Part shown: in pieces, positions 37,421 through 37,518 of the stretch
Position numbering within the stretch: the first letter of the stretch is position 1
Layout: every line of letters starts with the position of its first letter
Assembly: GCF_026241095.1 (NCBI RefSeq)
Contig: NZ_JAPFGB010000036.1
Coordinates: forward strand, 3,234-40,751
From: Saccharopolyspora sp. NFXS83
GTDB taxonomy: Bacteria; Actinomycetota; Actinomycetes; Mycobacteriales; Pseudonocardiaceae
Direction of reading: 5' to 3'
DNA: 37,518 bases
Notes under the pieces: generated by a model
What the model was told of the DNA's origin: nothing
Database searches by the model: none
Seen by the model: the letters and a program-made list of their open reading frames with translations, nothing else
Made by a program: the position numbers and the translations under genes

Positions 37421-37518
37421 CACCGGCGAAGCCGTGCCTCACGGCGAAGCCGTGCCTCACGGCGAAGCCGTGCCTCACGGCGAAGCCGTGCCTCACGGCG
37501 AAGCCGTGCCTCACGGCG
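37421..37518. repeat. 18-bp tandem repeat array running off the right edge
   Basis: GCCGTGCCTCACGGCGAA repeats from 37431 (four full units and a 16-base fifth at the edge), after one degenerate half-unit at 37421. Every unit contains the palindrome GCCGTG-CCT-CACGGC. Parts resemble the stem III region (GGCACGGCnTTCGCCG-like words) of the hairpin elements in this window. It starts 65 bp after the ACT gene stop. Confidence 0.9.

Noticed and set aside
37421-37518. CRISPR array
   Set aside because: The 18-bp units are directly tandem with no spacers, and no cas genes are nearby.

Overview
The window is GC-rich actinomycete chromosome, most likely from the Pseudonocardiales (Saccharopolyspora-like; the genus is a guess). 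The gene order follows the Mycobacterium tuberculosis segment from ppk to the gene upstream of ligA: ppk, mutT1, hupB, leuD, leuC, an IclR regulator, tRNA-Glu/tRNA-Gln, gltX, an FAH-family gene, leuB, serA, ilvC, ilvN, ilvB, a small PH-domain gene, a DoxX gene, an LppZ-like lipoprotein, gatB, gatA, gatC and an ACT-domain gene. Departures from that order are a FAD monooxygenase, citramalate synthase (cimA), a DUF397/EamA/LysR block, ilvD, and a K+/H+ antiporter.

Layout. 1-4777: polyphosphate kinase with a histone-H1-like N-terminal extension, MutT1, and HU with a long Lys/Ala-rich tail. 5007-7836: leuCD divergent from ndgR, with an operator between them. 8042-8372: a tRNA-Glu/tRNA-Gln transcription unit. 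8466-12276: a HAD hydrolase, gltX and a FAD monooxygenase. 12495-18195: FAH protein, cimA, leuB and serA. 18413-20705: DUF397 protein, EamA transporter and a divergent LysR regulator. 21261-24893: the ilvBNC operon behind a peptide attenuator. 25360-32297: PH-domain protein, ilvD, DoxX, lipoprotein and antiporter. 32532-37355: gatCA-orf-gatB and a divergent ACT-domain gene.

Two pathways dominate. One is branched-chain amino acid synthesis: leuBCD, ilvBNCD, and cimA, which makes 2-oxobutyrate precursors for isoleucine without threonine. It comes with a local regulator (ndgR) and at least two attenuator-type leaders, one ahead of ilvB and one ahead of cimA. The other is the indirect route to Gln-tRNA(Gln): tRNA-Gln, GltX and GatCAB are all here, and serA adds serine synthesis.

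I see no complete new enzymatic or defence system. The least explained structure is a family of intergenic hairpin elements. Four copies each lie in a gap between convergent genes, and their stems differ between copies in ways that keep base pairing. A related-looking 18-bp tandem array runs off the right edge. Other points worth following are an Ile-rich leader peptide ahead of cimA, a 65-residue coupled ORF inside the gat operon, the basic tail on Ppk, and a paired palindromic site between gatC and the ACT gene.
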